Positions 30,561 to 43,929 of a DNA stretch of 64,000 nt are shown here, in pieces; position 1 is the stretch's first letter; each line of letters opens with the position of its first letter. A program made the translations under genes and the position numbers. The notes under the pieces are model-generated. The model ran no database searches, was not told the DNA's origin, and saw only the letters and a list, made by a program, of their open reading frames with translations. This DNA is from Sciurus carolinensis (lineage: Eukaryota; Chordata; Mammalia; Rodentia; Sciuridae), in the NCBI RefSeq assembly GCF_902686445.1, contig NC_062214.1:55835177-55899176 (forward strand), in the 5' to 3' direction.

Positions 30561-33500
30561 GGGAGCCCGGGCATCTCCTTTAGCCCTATGCCTTGGAATG
30601 GGGAGAGGTGGGACTCATGTGTTGAGTAGCCACATGTTGCATGTGAGGTAGATTCCCACTTTATAGTCAGTAAATCTTAGCTAAGGACACACTGCTTGCT
30701 TGTGATGTGCATGACTGTATTAATTCCCCAAATCTGGCATGTGATTTTGGGAAGGTCATGGTTTATGTGCAGCCCAGAGGAGAAAAATTCAGGGTCTTCC
30801 CTTGCCAGGGTTCTTAGGAGAATCTGCGCTGTGCTACAGTCAATTTGCACCAGCTCACCAGGGCCAACTTGAAGCATCTCTTTTCAACTCCACATTCAGC
30901 AATATTATACTAGTCACTTGCAGTTGCTCATGAGGGGAGTATTTACACCATGGTAATGAGCAAACACTAAAAAGGAAACTTTTCTTTCCCTTTTTGAGAG
31001 TGGATTTGCCACCACCGACTGAAAGTAACTCAGTAAATATAGAAAAAGTCTGGGGAAGGGTAATGGGTCCTTCTCTTTTTCCACCTAATGAAGCTTCTTA
31101 TTCCACTGAAAGCATGGCCCCACATGTGTCCCTGGGCCCACTGAAGCTAGCTCTGAAATCAAGGATACTTTTCCAGCCCTAAGGCAGAGCTGGCCATGTT
31201 CATCTCCATGTTGTGTGCCCAGCCAGAGCCTGCTACAGTGTGGACTTGGCAAACATTTCTGGGTAGCAGATTGCATCATGCTGTCTGGCTTCCCTGGCCT
31301 TGGAGGCTCCTGTCTCCTGCATGAAGCCTCCTGGATTGGGCCTTGCTTCTAGGTTCTGCCTCCTAGCTCTACCTGCTTTAGCATCTGATTTTCTCTTTTT
31401 GTTTTTCTTGTGACAGTTTTGCCTCACCACATAGATTAGGAACCCCTTGAGGGTGAAGAATCAAGATTTAAATTAAAAAAAATCTCTATATGTTAAACTC
31501 ATTCAGTGCCAGGAACAACAATATGGTATGTGATACCTCCTTTTTAGATAAGCTAGAGGACAGTGGAATTTAGTAGTCTAGTGAATCAGTAAGAGTTGCC
31601 AGGGATGGAATGGCTCTGTGTCCCTGACTCAAGTTCTGCAGGAGAGAACTGAAAGGACTAAGGACCAAATGATACTACCACCCCCACCACCCCGGCCAGA
31701 CACCAGCCTCCAGCTCATCACTTATTTGCAAGTGAATCTCCCAACAACCTTCGTCTCACTCATGGACAAGACCCACCCTGACACCTTTGCACACAAGTGG
31801 TGACATGTTGAGATTGAGGTTTGCTCTTGAGATTGAGGTTTCAAATGCAGCACCAGAAAAGGTCAGGGATCCCCCACCAAGGCACAGCTGGCCAGAGTGG
31901 TCTCAATTGCAGCCGCTCATTTTATGCACATTCCAAATGACGTGGTGATTATCAAGGAAAGGGGGTATGGGGAAGCTGCTTCTGGTTCTGGCTCCATCCT
32001 AACTCCAGAACACATGGAAGACCCCAGTTTATCAGCAAATTGGAAGCATCATGCAAGCTTCACAGTACGTTTTGTGGATGCTAATACTCTTTTCAGTTCC
32101 TCTTCTTTTTCCTCTCCCCACTTCCTCATTCTCTCTCTCTCCTTCCTTCCCTGTTTGTCTCTTTCTCCCTTTTTGTCCATAGCTTAGATTTCCTCATTTC
32201 AAATGTTTTTACTCTTTCATCACTCAACCACCTTAAACCAAATTCCACAAATATTTCCTGGCTTTACAGGTAATTAAGTGGGTCTTCTGAAAAAGTCATT
32301 GGCAGTAGGGTGGGGGACGTTGCAGATAAACACTTCAGGGCTGCAGTTTTGCCTAGGATTGGTTTTGGGAAGCTCTGTGCTAAGGCAGAGGGGGGCCCAA
32401 CGCAGGGGGAGGGAGGTTTCCCTGGGAGCTGCCTTGTGGATGGAGGCAAACCTGAACCCTGGGATAGCACATCTGGATGAAGTGTGGGGTGTGCTAACCT
32501 TGTCCCTGACTAAACTGGCTATATGACCCTAAGCCTCATATTTTCCATCTTGAAAGTGGGGGATGATGGGGAGAATTGGTCTTAGAATTCTCGATTTCCA
32601 ATGTCAGCTCCATGCAGTGCAGGTGGTGAGAATTGATCCTTTTGACATCTGGGGACAGGATGAGTCTTGTTTCACCCCTCACAGCTTCCTTCATGGCTAG
32701 GGACTGGCTCACTCTTGCTTGTTCTGCTCCAATAGCCAGGGTTACACCAACTTGAAAAGATGACCCTGTGCCCTCTATGTGCTGAGGGTGGGGGTGGGAG
32801 GTGGGGGTGCAGGGAGGGAGCCATAGGGTCATGCCCAAATCTAAGGAGTGCAGGGAGGCCCTGCAGGGAGCGTGAGGCTCAGGTGTGGAGCTGGGAGAAA
32901 AGTAAATAAGACATGGAAGTGTGACACCAGGCCCGGCTGGCCCACCTGCAGGCCATACGTTCACCTGACCACTGGAGCCCTCCGCTAACATGGGGTTGGG
33001 CTCGCCGCCAGCAGTGCCCCCGTTCAGGGCCTGGGCTCCCCGAGCTCTCCCCCACTCCCTTTGCTCACACACTTCATGGCTTCCAGAACACTCTTTCGGT
33101 AGCACCACACCTGACCTAATCTGACCTTCTTTGAGACTTAGCACAAATGCTACCCGCTGGACTCTCAGATGCCCTGTCCTGAGATATCTCCTCTCTCCCA
33201 TGTTCTTTGTCATTTCTTGCTTTTAGAACCAATTTACTAACAGAAACATCCTGGCTCATGGTTTCTTAAAAAGGCCAACACTTAAGGGTGGTGCTGGTGG
33301 TGTGGTGGCGAGGGTGAGCGAGTGGGGACAGCTGGGCTGGGGACAGGGCCATGTGGTGGTGGAAAGAGACAGGTTTTGCAGTCAGACAGGTCTTGTTCAA
33401 TCACAGCGCTGTTACTTACATGTGAGCTATAACCTTGGCCCAATTATTTAACCTCCAGGAGGCTCAATTTCCTTACCTCTAAAGTGCTGATAAGATGGGA

Positions 33501-34429
33501 TCGATCACATAGCACAGGACTGCTGTAGGAATTAACTGAGAGATGCCTTATGGCCTTCAGGAAATGCCATCTCTTTTCCCAAATCTTTTCCACTAGCTCC
33601 TTCCTCCTTAAGGAGAAAACACCTGCATTGTGTATACCCATCACTGTGCTTTATCAAGTATAATACAGGTCCACCTACTGTGGGCACTGAGACCAGAGCC
33701 TCTGCACATAGTAGGCACTCAACATATGCTAATGTGATAAGAAGTCACACCCAACTACAGTTTGTGCCTCTTTTTAACTTAAATGGTTAAGTTAAATGAT
33801 TGACCATTTGATCTGCAATGATATCAAACAATGAGAATGCCCCTCCAACTTGGCCAGCCTGGTACCACTTCCTGCATCCACCCCAAGGCTGGGTTTAGGA
33901 TGTAGATTCAAATAAAATTGTGAAATTAATCAACTCACAAATATTAATGTTCCTCTCCATCCTAGGTAACTGCATAGAAAACATAATAGAAAATAATAAG
34001 CTGTGATCATGTGTAATAAAATATAAATAATCTACAAATTAATTCAGCAGAAATTCTCATATAGAAAATTTTTAAAAATTTCAAATGGCATAGTATTGGA
34101 TCTGAATAAATAGAGGATATACTGGTCATATCCCAATAGTCTGCCCTGCTGCATGCTTTGTATTTTTGTGAACTTTCAATAAATGATACTACTTCTTTGG
34201 CTTGATATTTAAAAAAAAAAAAACAAAAAACTAAAATAAAGTTGCAGACTCTAATGGAAGAGCCTAATGCTGTCACCACCATGCAAGTGACAGGCTTGTC
34301 TCAGAGCTTCTCTGTGGTCACTGAGGACAATCATCCCCTCTCTACCTTTAGGTGACCAGTGAATATACTACAGCCAAAATCAGCTTAAATAGTGGCTTCA
34401 TGAACAGTCTTAAGGATCACCTTTATGAA

Positions 34430-34620
34430 GGGCCTTCTGTGTCAGGAACTGTGTTCTGAACTGTCTGAAGGCCATTTCTCATCCTGAAAACAAGCTTGCA
34501 AAAATATTGCTACCCTCTCTTTACAGACAGTGAAACAGCTGCTCAGAGGGGTTAAGTAACTTGCCCAGAGTCACACAAATAGTAAGTGACTGAGTTTGAT
34601 CTGGAGTCCAGAACGCATGA
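34430..34620 (+). mobile_element. MIR element
   Basis: TGTGTCAGGAACTGTGTTCT, TTTACAGACAGTGAAACAGC and AAGTAACTTGCCCAGAGTCA. Confidence 0.8.
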
Positions 34621-36516
34621 CTACAAGTTCCATGGTTTTCCTCAACATTTCCAGGCCCTCTACGTTCATTAGTTTTACTCATTCATTCCATTATTCCATC
34701 ACCCAACATTTCAATCAAGGAGATGGGGGATGTTCATATTTCAGATTTGGAGGAATTTAGAAGTAAATATAGCCCAAACTAGTTTATAGGAGAGGGAAAA
34801 TCAATACCTATTCCAAGTCTGCCTGGAGTTGCGGCCGAGTTGGGGGCATCTTGCTGCTGCTGAATGCAGCAGTCTGGAGGAGGTGGCTCCCATGCTGGAG
34901 TCCTGATCTTCTCTTGGAACTTCTGTCACTAGGGAGGGGCCCTGCCAGGCTCTGCGTCTTGGTTTTCCCTGCACTCACAGAGGTCCACTGGTGCTCTCCC
35001 CAGTGTCCATCTGGCAAGTCGTTCAAGAACTCTGCAAAAAGGAGGCCACTACACAGACCTATTGCTGCCTGGCAGGGCTGCAGACAGGTCTTGCTAATGT
35101 CTTCCCAGGGGCTTCAGGGTGCGTTTGAACAGAACTCTAATCAAGACACTCCTGGTTAAATGGCCCAAGTCTCAGTGGTACCTGCCAAGGCACGAACATA
35201 ATGTGGTCAGGAGGATCTGGACTTCTATCAGCCAGCTCACCGGAAAAGTCAGTGGAACTCTCCCAGGGGCTTCTGGCTCTTTCTAATGTCCCACCCTGCC
35301 ACGTAAGAGCCCTGGCCTTGGGCAGCTCCTGGACTTCCTGAGCTGTTGATCACAGAAGGCAGGAGAAAGGAGCCAAGGGAACAAAGCCACTTTTGAACTT
35401 CAGCTTTCAGAAATCTGCCCCAGGAGCTGTTGCAGCCAGTGCCAGCCTGTGGCCAACCTCACCGTCCTGGCCAGGGGCCAGGAGGATATGTGCCCACCAA
35501 CAAAACCAGAGATGGCCTTGGTTTGCCAAAGGTCTATGTGGACTTGTAGGTGGAGTGGGTGGTGGATGTAATGGTGGAGAACAGGAAGGAGCAGACCCTG
35601 GTTCTGGATGTGCAACATGGGAAATACTTTTCTCCCTCTTCTAGCCTCTCTGCTTTGATTCTGCTCACCCTATGGATATATGTCCCTGCTGGTGATATCT
35701 CTTTTAATTGGATCTGTTGTGACGAGAGGACTGTTCTTCATCTGCTCTCTGGGGTCCACTATGAACCCAGGATTGATGTAATTTCTTGAAATGGCTTCTT
35801 TTCAGGTTTCCTAGGAGACAACATAGTGTGGTAGAAGAGGGGTACCTTAAGAACATAACTTGAATTCATATCTTTCACTCAAAACTTGTTATTTGGGTGA
35901 CCCTGGGACAATTTCTTGTCCTCTCTGGCCAGACTGTCCATGAGTGAGGACTCTGGCAATGGCTGATTTCCAGATAGGATGAGAGACAGGAAATGATGAC
36001 TCCCTATGAGAGGCAGGTATGATGACTACCTTATTCTGAACTTTTTCTTGTTCCCTTTTAAATCACCCAATGGGGTCTCTATGAGCCTGGGTAGTCTGGT
36101 CCCATTGGGTGGGATGGCAGGTGGGCTGGGGAGGAAGGGAACTTGTATCACAAAAGGTCTTGAGTGAGCCAGGTTAGAAGGGTGGCAGGAGCACAGGGGA
36201 GCTTGGCCCAGGAACTTCATGGATGAGGCAGGTATTCCTGGAGTGAAGTCTGGCTCCTTCCCACAGCCTGGTGATCCATCTGCTCTTGCCTGGACCACAT
36301 GTCACCTCCACTCCCCAGGCCCTAACTGCAGATACATCTTAGCTGTGCCTTAAACATGTCCTTTAGTACTCTCTCCTCCTTCTTCCCCGTGCACACTTCC
36401 CTGTCCACCCAAGCTGACCACTTTTCATCATTCCAGCCTCCGTTCAAACATCCCTTCCCTGTCCACCCTGCTCCCTCCTCTTGTCTCTCATGTCCTTCCC
36501 TCCTGTCATGTACACT

Positions 36517-36699
36517 TGGTTTTTGGTTCTGGGGATTGAACTCAGAGGTGTTTTACCATTGAGCTCCATTCCCAGCTCTTTATTTTTTATTTTGAGACAA
36601 GGTCTTGCTAAGTTGCCCAGGCTGGCCTCAAATTTGCCATCCTCCTGCCTCAGACTTCCTGGTGGCTTGGATTACAGGTGTGTACCACTGCACCTGGCC
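36517..36699 (-). mobile_element. B1-ID composite SINE
   Basis: TTCTGGGGATTGAACTCAGA, CATTGAGCTCCATTCCCAGC, TTTTGAGACAAGGTCTTGCT and GGATTACAGGTGTGTACCAC. Confidence 0.92.
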
Positions 36700-36789
36700 T
36701 TTATCATGTACTCTTATATTTATTTAGCTCATTTATGGCATTACTATTATTTGAAATTACTGTCCTTCCTACCTGTTTGCTTATGTCTA

Positions 36790-36920
36790 TTTCCCTGGTA
36801 GAATATGTTCCCCAAGGGTGAGGATTTTTGTCTGTTTTGCTCACTGCCATATTCCCAGTGCCTAGAACAGTGCTTGGCACATAGTAGGTACTCCACGAGT
36901 ATTTGTTGAGTGAATGAGTG
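36790..36920 (+). mobile_element. L2 3' end fragment
   Basis: Classic terminus: TTTTTGTCTGTTTTGCTCAC, CAGTGCCTAGAACAGTGCTT, GGCACATAGTAGGTACTCCA and TATTTGTTGAGTGAATGAG. Confidence 0.85.
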
Positions 36921-37621
36921 GATGGCTGTTCTAGATCAGTTTGGGAACGGGAGGAGTGTTAAGCTTAAGACTGATCTCAACAGTCTGTGTCACCTCATTT
37001 CAAAATGGTCCTACTCTCTCAGCCCTGGAGAGCATCAGAAGCCCCAAGAGGGGGGCTAACTCTAGGTGGGGCTGGCAGGGGTAGACGGGGACATACCTGT
37101 GGTCCATGGGAATGTCCATTCTCCATTCTCTCCTGCTTTCTCTTCCCACCCTCCCCACTCTGAGTTGCAAATTCCCAGGAATTCTAATTTAAAGTGGAGA
37201 AGTGTGCCATGATTAATGGCTCCTGGGTCCCTCACCCAGGGACATTCATCTCTGCTGTGCCCTTTCTGTGGAAAACACCCTCATAGGTAGGACCTGCCTC
37301 TTCCTGTGTTCAATCTTCAGCTCCAGCCCAGGGAACTTGGAAGTTTTGCTCTGCATAAATTTCAGACTTTGTGTAAATATTAGACCTAGGTCTTTGGAAA
37401 GGAGTATCCTTCAGTCCAAACTTTCCACTGGGCACAGGCACCTTTCCTGGGTCAGGGATCATGGGCCAAGAGCTGAGTTCCCTCTACTCCACACTGACTG
37501 CCAACCTGGCAGGACAGGGAGGTCCTTCCTGTAGGAGCTTGGGGATGGGCTAGGAGACCAGTGTGACTCCTTGGTGGCCTTCCTGACTGGGAATTGAGCC
37601 CAGGTTTTAAAAATGATCCTT

Positions 37622-37782
37622 GGGGGGCTGGGGCTGTAGTTCAGTGGAAGAGTGCTTGCCTAGCACGTGTGAGGCACTGCATTTGATCCTTAGCACCACA
37701 TAAAAATCAATGAAATAATGGTATGCTATCCACCTACAACTACAAAAAAAAAAAAAACAAAAAAAAAAAAAACAAAAAACCA
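37622..37782 (+). mobile_element. ID SINE (squirrel type, long tail)
   Basis: GGGGCTGGGGCTGTAGTTCA, GAGTGCTTGCCTAGCACGTG, CACATAAAAATCAATGAAAT, then CCACCTACAACTACAAAAAA. This tail is characteristic of squirrel ID-type copies. Confidence 0.93.
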
Positions 37783-39699
37783 AAAACTTCCTTAAAGGGT
37801 TCTGGAAGCTGAGGGTCCTGGTGGAAATACCTGCTTGCAGGAAATGGCCAACAGGTGTGTGGGCTACAATTGAACTCCTAGGAAAAGCAGAGGCCAGGGG
37901 CTTGGGTAGCAGCAGAAAGAAAAGAAGGGACAATCAGCCTGACTCCTTAACTTTTGTGACAGATGCTCAAGTTCTTGGAGGTTAGTCCTAAGATTCATCA
38001 AGGGATGGGTTATTTGGAGTCAAACCTCATTCTTTTGAACTTAATTTGTATTCCCCAGTTCCAGGGACTGGTAAGGGCCTCATAGGAAATATCCACTTAG
38101 TTCCTTTTGGGTCAAATTTTTCTTTGAGACCCAACTGGAAACCTGGACACAATTCTTAGGAAATGTTGCCCACACTCACAGAGTTTTGTGTATCATTCAG
38201 GGTATTCACAGAACTGTCCTTCTGTAAAGTCAAGTATTAACCTTGTCCAGAGGGGTGGGCCCTGGCCACAAGCTCCCAGGAGGTGAACTCTAAACTCCTG
38301 AAATATCCTGCCTGATAAAATTGTTTACCTGGGGGCCTTGGGCCATACCTGACAGTCTATACTAACAGTGTGATTTATGGTGGTGGTCTTGGGCCACAAG
38401 GTATCAATTTGACTTCTGGAAGGGCTGCAGAGTAAGATGAGTCATGTGGTGGTCAACCATGTCTTCACAACCAATCTGAAATAAAAACTCTGAACTAGAA
38501 GCTCTGTGAACTTCCTAGGTTAGTGATATTGTGTCCCACACATTGTTTCTGGAGAAGTAAGTGCTGCCCACAGGACTCCATTGGGAGAGAACAACTGGAA
38601 GCTTCTGCCTGGGCTCTCCTGGAGCCTTCCCCACACTCCTCTTCTTTTTGCTGACTGATGTCTCTATCTTTTTGCTTTGATCAACTCTAACTGTGAGGAT
38701 AGCAGCTTTGCTGAGTTCTGTGAGTCCCTCCAGTAAATCAGTGAACCAGAAAGTGGACTTGGGGTCCTCCCAAAATGGCACCTTCCCAACTCTGTCAGCC
38801 AGCATGTGCTGCCCAGGATGGATCAGTACTGACTGAGTGGACAAGACCTCTGCATCTCATGGCCACCCTCCAGTGATGCTGGTTTTTTGGTAGAGCATTC
38901 TTTCTGGCTCTCATGGGGCAGGAACAATTACCTTGTATACAGAAAAGTCCCAAGCACTTCTTGGCCATCCTCTCTCCTGCTTTCCTCTGTAGAATGCCCA
39001 CCATGCAGAAGCCTCTGTCATGGGTGCTAAAGGGGCTCTACAACTGTGCCAGCTGTGGATCTAGCCCAGGGAAGGGTTGAGTTGTGAGAATAAATCCTAC
39101 AATACCAAGAATGCCTCTCAGTGAGAGGCTGAGATTTGGCTTCAGGAATTGAGGGAATGCATGATTCAGAGATCTGAAGAATAGATGGCATTTAATCTGA
39201 GCCTTGACAAGTGCAGTGTGGACAAGTAGAAATAGGGAAAGTGCTTTCTAAGAGGGAAGAATTGCTTACACAGAGGTGTGGACAAAGGAGTTACTTATGT
39301 TACTTAGGTATATAAGTAATATCAAATAAAGTTAGAAATGCCATTGGGCCAGGTCCCAAAGTTTCTCCATGATTGGGCTGATGAGTTTGGCTTCATTTTC
39401 CAAGTAATGGGGAGGCACTTAGGGCATTAGGGAATGACTTTGTCCAAGATATATGTCAGAAGGAGATTGCAGCCTTCACTATCTTTGCTGGCTGTCCACC
39501 CAACTCACATGAAGTCCCTTATGAGGTCCCCATAATGATCGAGTTCATCCTTTGGGATCACAGCACACATTGCCCTGAGCCATTGTGTGCCTCTGTGGGG
39601 AGTTTGTGTTCATGAGGGAATGTGCACTGGATCTTACCCATCCTTAGTCATCCCTCCTGAATGAGAACCTATCCCAATTACTTCCTCTAAGGATTGCCT

Positions 39700-40382
39700 T
39701 GTATTAGTCATCAAAAATACAAACAATAATAAATGCTGGAGAGGATGTAACAGAAAAGGAACACTTTTACACTGTTGATGAGATTGCAGATTAGTACAAC
39801 CACTATGGAAATCAGTACAAAGTTTCCTCAAAAAAACCAGGAATGGAATCACCATATGACCCAGTTATACTATTCCTCAGTATTTACCCTAAAGAATTAA
39901 AGTCATCATACTATAGCAATACACATATGCTCCTGTTTATAGCAGCACAATTCACAATAGCCAACCTATAGAATCAGCCTATTTGTACATTAATGGATGA
40001 ATGGATAAAGAAAATGTGGTTTATATACACAATAGGTTTTTATTGAGTCATAAAGAAAAATGACATTGTGTCAAGAAAATGAATGGAACTTGAGAACATT
40101 ATGTTAAATGATACAAGCCAAACTCAGGTCAAGGATTGTATATGGGAAGCTAGAGAAGAAAATGAAAAGAAAGGTGTGTGTGTTGGGAGGGTCTCATGAA
40201 AAGCGAAGGGAGATGAGTTGAATAGAGGATAGGGACCAGGGAAGGGAGGAGGGAAGGGAAAGTGGAAATGCTGGGGAATGTAACTGGCCAAATTATAATT
40301 ATATTGTGTACATGTACAAATACGTAACAACAAATTCCACCATTGTGTATGACTATAATGTATCAATAAAAATGTGGGAAAA
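39700..40382 (+). mobile_element. L1 3'-end fragment (truncated)
   Basis: TGCTGGAGAGGATGTAACAG, ACAACCACTATGGAAATCAG, CACCATATGACCCAGTTATA, TTCACAATAGCCAACCTATA and TAATGGATGAATGGATAAAG are standard L1 3' sequence. Heavily 5'-truncated with no open ORF2, so inactive. The last 100 bp, ending at TATCAATAAAAATGTGGGAA, is the 3' terminus. Confidence 0.88.
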
Positions 40383-40461
40383 AAGAAATATCAATAATGT
40401 AAAAAAACAGATTGCCATATATTGAGGCTTGCTTCCATGTCAGGCATGGTGCTAGAAGTAT

Positions 40462-40641
40462 TTATTTTATTTATTGGTACTGGTGATTGAACCCAGGGGC
40501 ACTTTGCCACTGAGCTACATCCCCAGTCCCATTGATTTATTTGGACATAGGGTCTCAATAAGTTGCCAAGCCAGGCCTCAAGTTTGTGATCCTCCTGTCT
40601 CAGCCTTGCAATTTGCTGGGATTACAGGTGTGCACCAAGAA
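40462..40641 (-). mobile_element. B1-ID composite SINE (first of a tandem pair)
   Basis: GGTGATTGAACCCAGGGGCA, CACTGAGCTACATCCCCAGT and TGCTGGGATTACAGGTGTGC. A second copy in the same orientation follows immediately. Confidence 0.92.
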
Positions 40642-40647
40642 AAAAAT

Positions 40648-40888
40648 TTTTTCCATTACTGGAGAGTGAACCCAGGGGGCACTTCTTTACCACTGAGCTA
40701 CACGCTCAGATCGATTTATTTATTTATTTATTTATTTATTTATTTGTTTATTTATTTATTTTTTGTTTTGAGGTAGGGTCTTGCTAAATTGCCGAGGAGC
40801 TCCCTGAGTTGCCCAGGGTGGCCTTGAACTTGCGATCCTTCTGTCTCAGCCTCTAGAGTCATTGGGATTGCAGGTGTGCACCAAGCAT
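40648..40888 (-). mobile_element. B1-ID composite SINE with internal (TTTA)n
   Basis: AGAGTGAACCCAGGGGGCAC, the linker grown into a TTTA run at 40713-40760, TTGAGGTAGGGTCTTGCTAA and ATTGGGATTGCAGGTGTGCA. Confidence 0.9.
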
Positions 40889-40894
40889 TTTAAA

Positions 40895-41025
40895 CATATG
40901 CATCATACTGTTTGGTGCTCACACAGTCTTGGAGGAACACACTCGAACTAGCCCTATTTCAGAACTGAGGGGACAGAGGATCAAATCTCATAGCCAGTGA
41001 GTGGCAGACCCAGATTGGTCTGATT
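40895..41025 (+). mobile_element. MIR fragment
   Basis: TCATACTGTTTGGTGCTCAC, CCCTATTTCAGAACTGAGGG and TAGCCAGTGAGTGGCAGACC; weak but ordered matches. Confidence 0.6.
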
Positions 41026-41180
41026 CCCAAAGTTACTGAACACACTAACCAGTTCCTGCTGCTGGTGTATGTGCAAGGAATGGCATTATGTGCTGAAGAC
41101 GCCATCCCTTGGAGGTTTGTTCTAGTCATTGAAGGGCCCTTGACAATCTGTGACCCCAGCTTTATTTAAGTCATGGATTA

Positions 41181-41252
41181 AAGGGCTGGGCATGTAGCTC
41201 AGTGGTAGAGTGCTTGCCTAGCATCCTGGATTTGGTTCCAAGCATCTCTCAA
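41181..41252 (+). mobile_element. ID SINE, truncated
   Basis: AAGGGCTGGGCATGTAGCTC, AGTGGTAGAGTGCTTGCCTA, GCATCCTGGATTTGGTTCCA. Confidence 0.88.
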
Positions 41253-41754
41253 AATTATGAATTAACAGACATTTTTGTTGGGTGCCTGCTACTGAAGGTT
41301 TCTTGGATTGGGTTCAGTTTCAAAGTTTGATGCAAAGGATCAAAGTACCTTGAGCTGTAGAATAAAGCCTAAAACCCCAAGAGAGGCAGAGAATTACTCT
41401 TTGAGTCCCTTACAGACCCCCCCCCCACCCCCACACACTTAAACTTGTCCTGGAACAGTTCGAAGTAAACCCTGAGCAGTTGCCCCCTCCCATTGTTTCC
41501 TCCATTTCCAGCTATCTCCAGCCTGTCCCCAGTTTCTCTGTCAGCCTTTTCTGGCTGTGTGACTGTTCCCTGTGAAGCTATCGTGATTACAGTGCCCAGT
41601 AGCCTCTCAGCAGGTCACCTGAGCTGCTGCTTTCAGAAGATGCCTTCAAGGGACTCAGGCCGGTGCTGCCTCCCACTTCCTCCCAGTCAGGGATCCTCAC
41701 TCACATTGACCTCACATGAAATCTACCTTTCCTGATTTTAAAAAGAGAGTGATC

Positions 41755-42010
41755 ATTTTCCCCCCTGAAGTGGTGGTCAAATACACATAACATAAAATTT
41801 ACCACCTTAATCATTTTTAAGTGTACAGTTTAATGGCCTTACACTGCTGAGCCTCCGTCACCACCATCCATCTCCAGAACTCTTTTCATCTTGCAAAACT
41901 GGAAGTTTGCATCCCTTAAACAATCACCCCAGCTCACCCCTCCCAGCTCCTGGCAACCACCCTTCTGCTTTCTGTCTTCATGAATTTGACTACTATTTCC
42001 CTCTGAGCAG
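41755..42010. mobile_element. Old L1-type fragment
   Basis: CAAATACACATAACATAAAA, TTTACCACCTTAATCATTTT, CCACCATCCATCTCCAGAAC and GAATTTGACTACTATTTCCC match a widespread old L1 3' region as I recall it; class assignment tentative. Confidence 0.6.
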
Positions 42011-43929
42011 GGAAATCAATAGCACTCTCCAACACAGTAGCTAGATATCTCCATGTGTGATTCCAACTGGACAGTGTCCAGATTTTTTTTTTTTTTCTGG
42101 AGTGCTTTATATATTCAAGGAAGCCCTCACATGCATGGAGCTCTCCCAGGGGCCAAGTTGCTGTTAGCATCCTCCTCTGCAGGGGATGTTTTGCATGCTC
42201 CACAGAGAAGCTGTGTCTTCCTGGGGGTTGGTTTTAAAGTCCTCGAGAAACCAAGTATGATAGAAATTTCCCTTGAAAACCTCCTAGGAAAGTGCCGTGT
42301 TGGAGGCCCCCATGCTATCTCCCAATGAGTCCAACACAGCCATCTCCCTTCCATTACTGCATTGGACTACTATTTCTTTATCCAAGCAGCAGATGAATTA
42401 GCTGGGTGGTTTTGAGGGCCACACATTGTCTAAGAAATACATGTCATCAAACACCAGGCATATGCTTGGTGCCTCAAGATGCTCACACTATGAGAAGAAC
42501 CAGGGAACTGGGGCACCTCTGAGTAGCAGATTTGGGAGTCTTGTCTCTGGCTTACAGGGGACACGTGCCCAACAGGAGGAGCACCTGCACAGTTTCTCAT
42601 TAAAACATTCTGTCTCCATAATACCACACTGCACAGTAGCTGAGCCTCAGACACATTTGAACTTGGTGGTAGCAGCTGTGCTGATTTTTCTTGATGGAAA
42701 AATTCAGTCAGAGCTGCATTATCAGCAGCAGGACTGGGGCAAAGAGCTAGTTCTCTCTGCATCACACCGATGAGGTGTTTTCACTGCAGAGGGAAAACTT
42801 ATTCTTCCTTTTGTATTCTTCACTCTGTCCTGTAAAGAGCCTGACACATAGAATATTCAAGTAGGGAAAACTGTACTGACTCCAAAACATGTTCATGCTA
42901 TGTCATTTAAGCATCAGAAGCAAGTTGCAAAATCAGATGTAGAATGCAATTCTGTTTTATTTGTGTATATATCTATTCATGGAAAAGAAAAATAGAAATT
43001 TAACTCTATCTTTGGGTGGTAAATTTAGAGTCAATTTTAATTTTTCCATCTGAGTGTTTGTATTTCCTGAACTTTCTACCATGTCCTTTATTATTTTTTT
43101 AAAGGAAAAACATTTCTAAAAATAAAGGTTTTGATTTTATATCCTTTTAAAAAATCAACATTCAAGACAATCACAGGAGAAAATATATTCCAGTCCCAGC
43201 AGGTTATCAGTTTGGGTGTCAAAGCCACTGAACTCCCCAATGACTGAGGTGGCAGCCAGAGGTGGGGGGTGGTGTCGAGGGAGAAAGAGGGTCTCAGTAG
43301 GGGAGGGAGCAAGCTCTCTATGTGTTGAAACTCTTGGGAATTTGCTGGGAAAAGAAATTGCTTGTCACAGAGTTTAACTGATTCTGGGCTCAGGATCTTT
43401 TCAGTTCATAACTCTGTCTCCTGATAATGACCTTGATCCTGAGCTAAAGAATACACCCAAGTGTAAAAATAAACAGGGTTTTCTGTGCACACCTGACCGG
43501 TGGACCAGAGGGCCAAGACCTCCTTGCTTCTTCCTCTCCCCCTCCCATCATATAGAACTGGGGTGAAGATGAGGAAATTCACCTGTCTCTGAGCATAGTG
43601 CATGGAATAGACAGGAACCGTGAACCTGGGAATCAGTTGGTCATGAGTTCATATCCTGTCTCTACCATTTACCAGCTATGCTTCAGCTTCATCATCTATC
43701 AATTGGGAATAGTTAGATCTACTTCTAGAACTCTCCCAGCCTCAGTGAGAAGTGTATGCACTCAGGGAGCTCAGCTCAGATCAGTCTCCCACTGGCATTA
43801 AGGCACCTACGGATGGGGAGTACGTCAGTGGTTTAATCTGTCTCTTTGGATGGAACTCCCTTTCAATCTTTTGGATGAAGCACAGGTCTGAAACACAGTA
43901 GCAACTCAAGAAAGATATGTTGAATTATG

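Noticed and set aside
32536..33213. 225-codon minus-strand open frame in intron 1
   Set aside because: No recognisable domain, no splice context and average composition; most likely chance.
39634..40366. Possible gene in the 39.6-40.4 kb region
   Set aside because: The sequence is a 5'-truncated L1 3' end with multiple stops; the small frames are relics.
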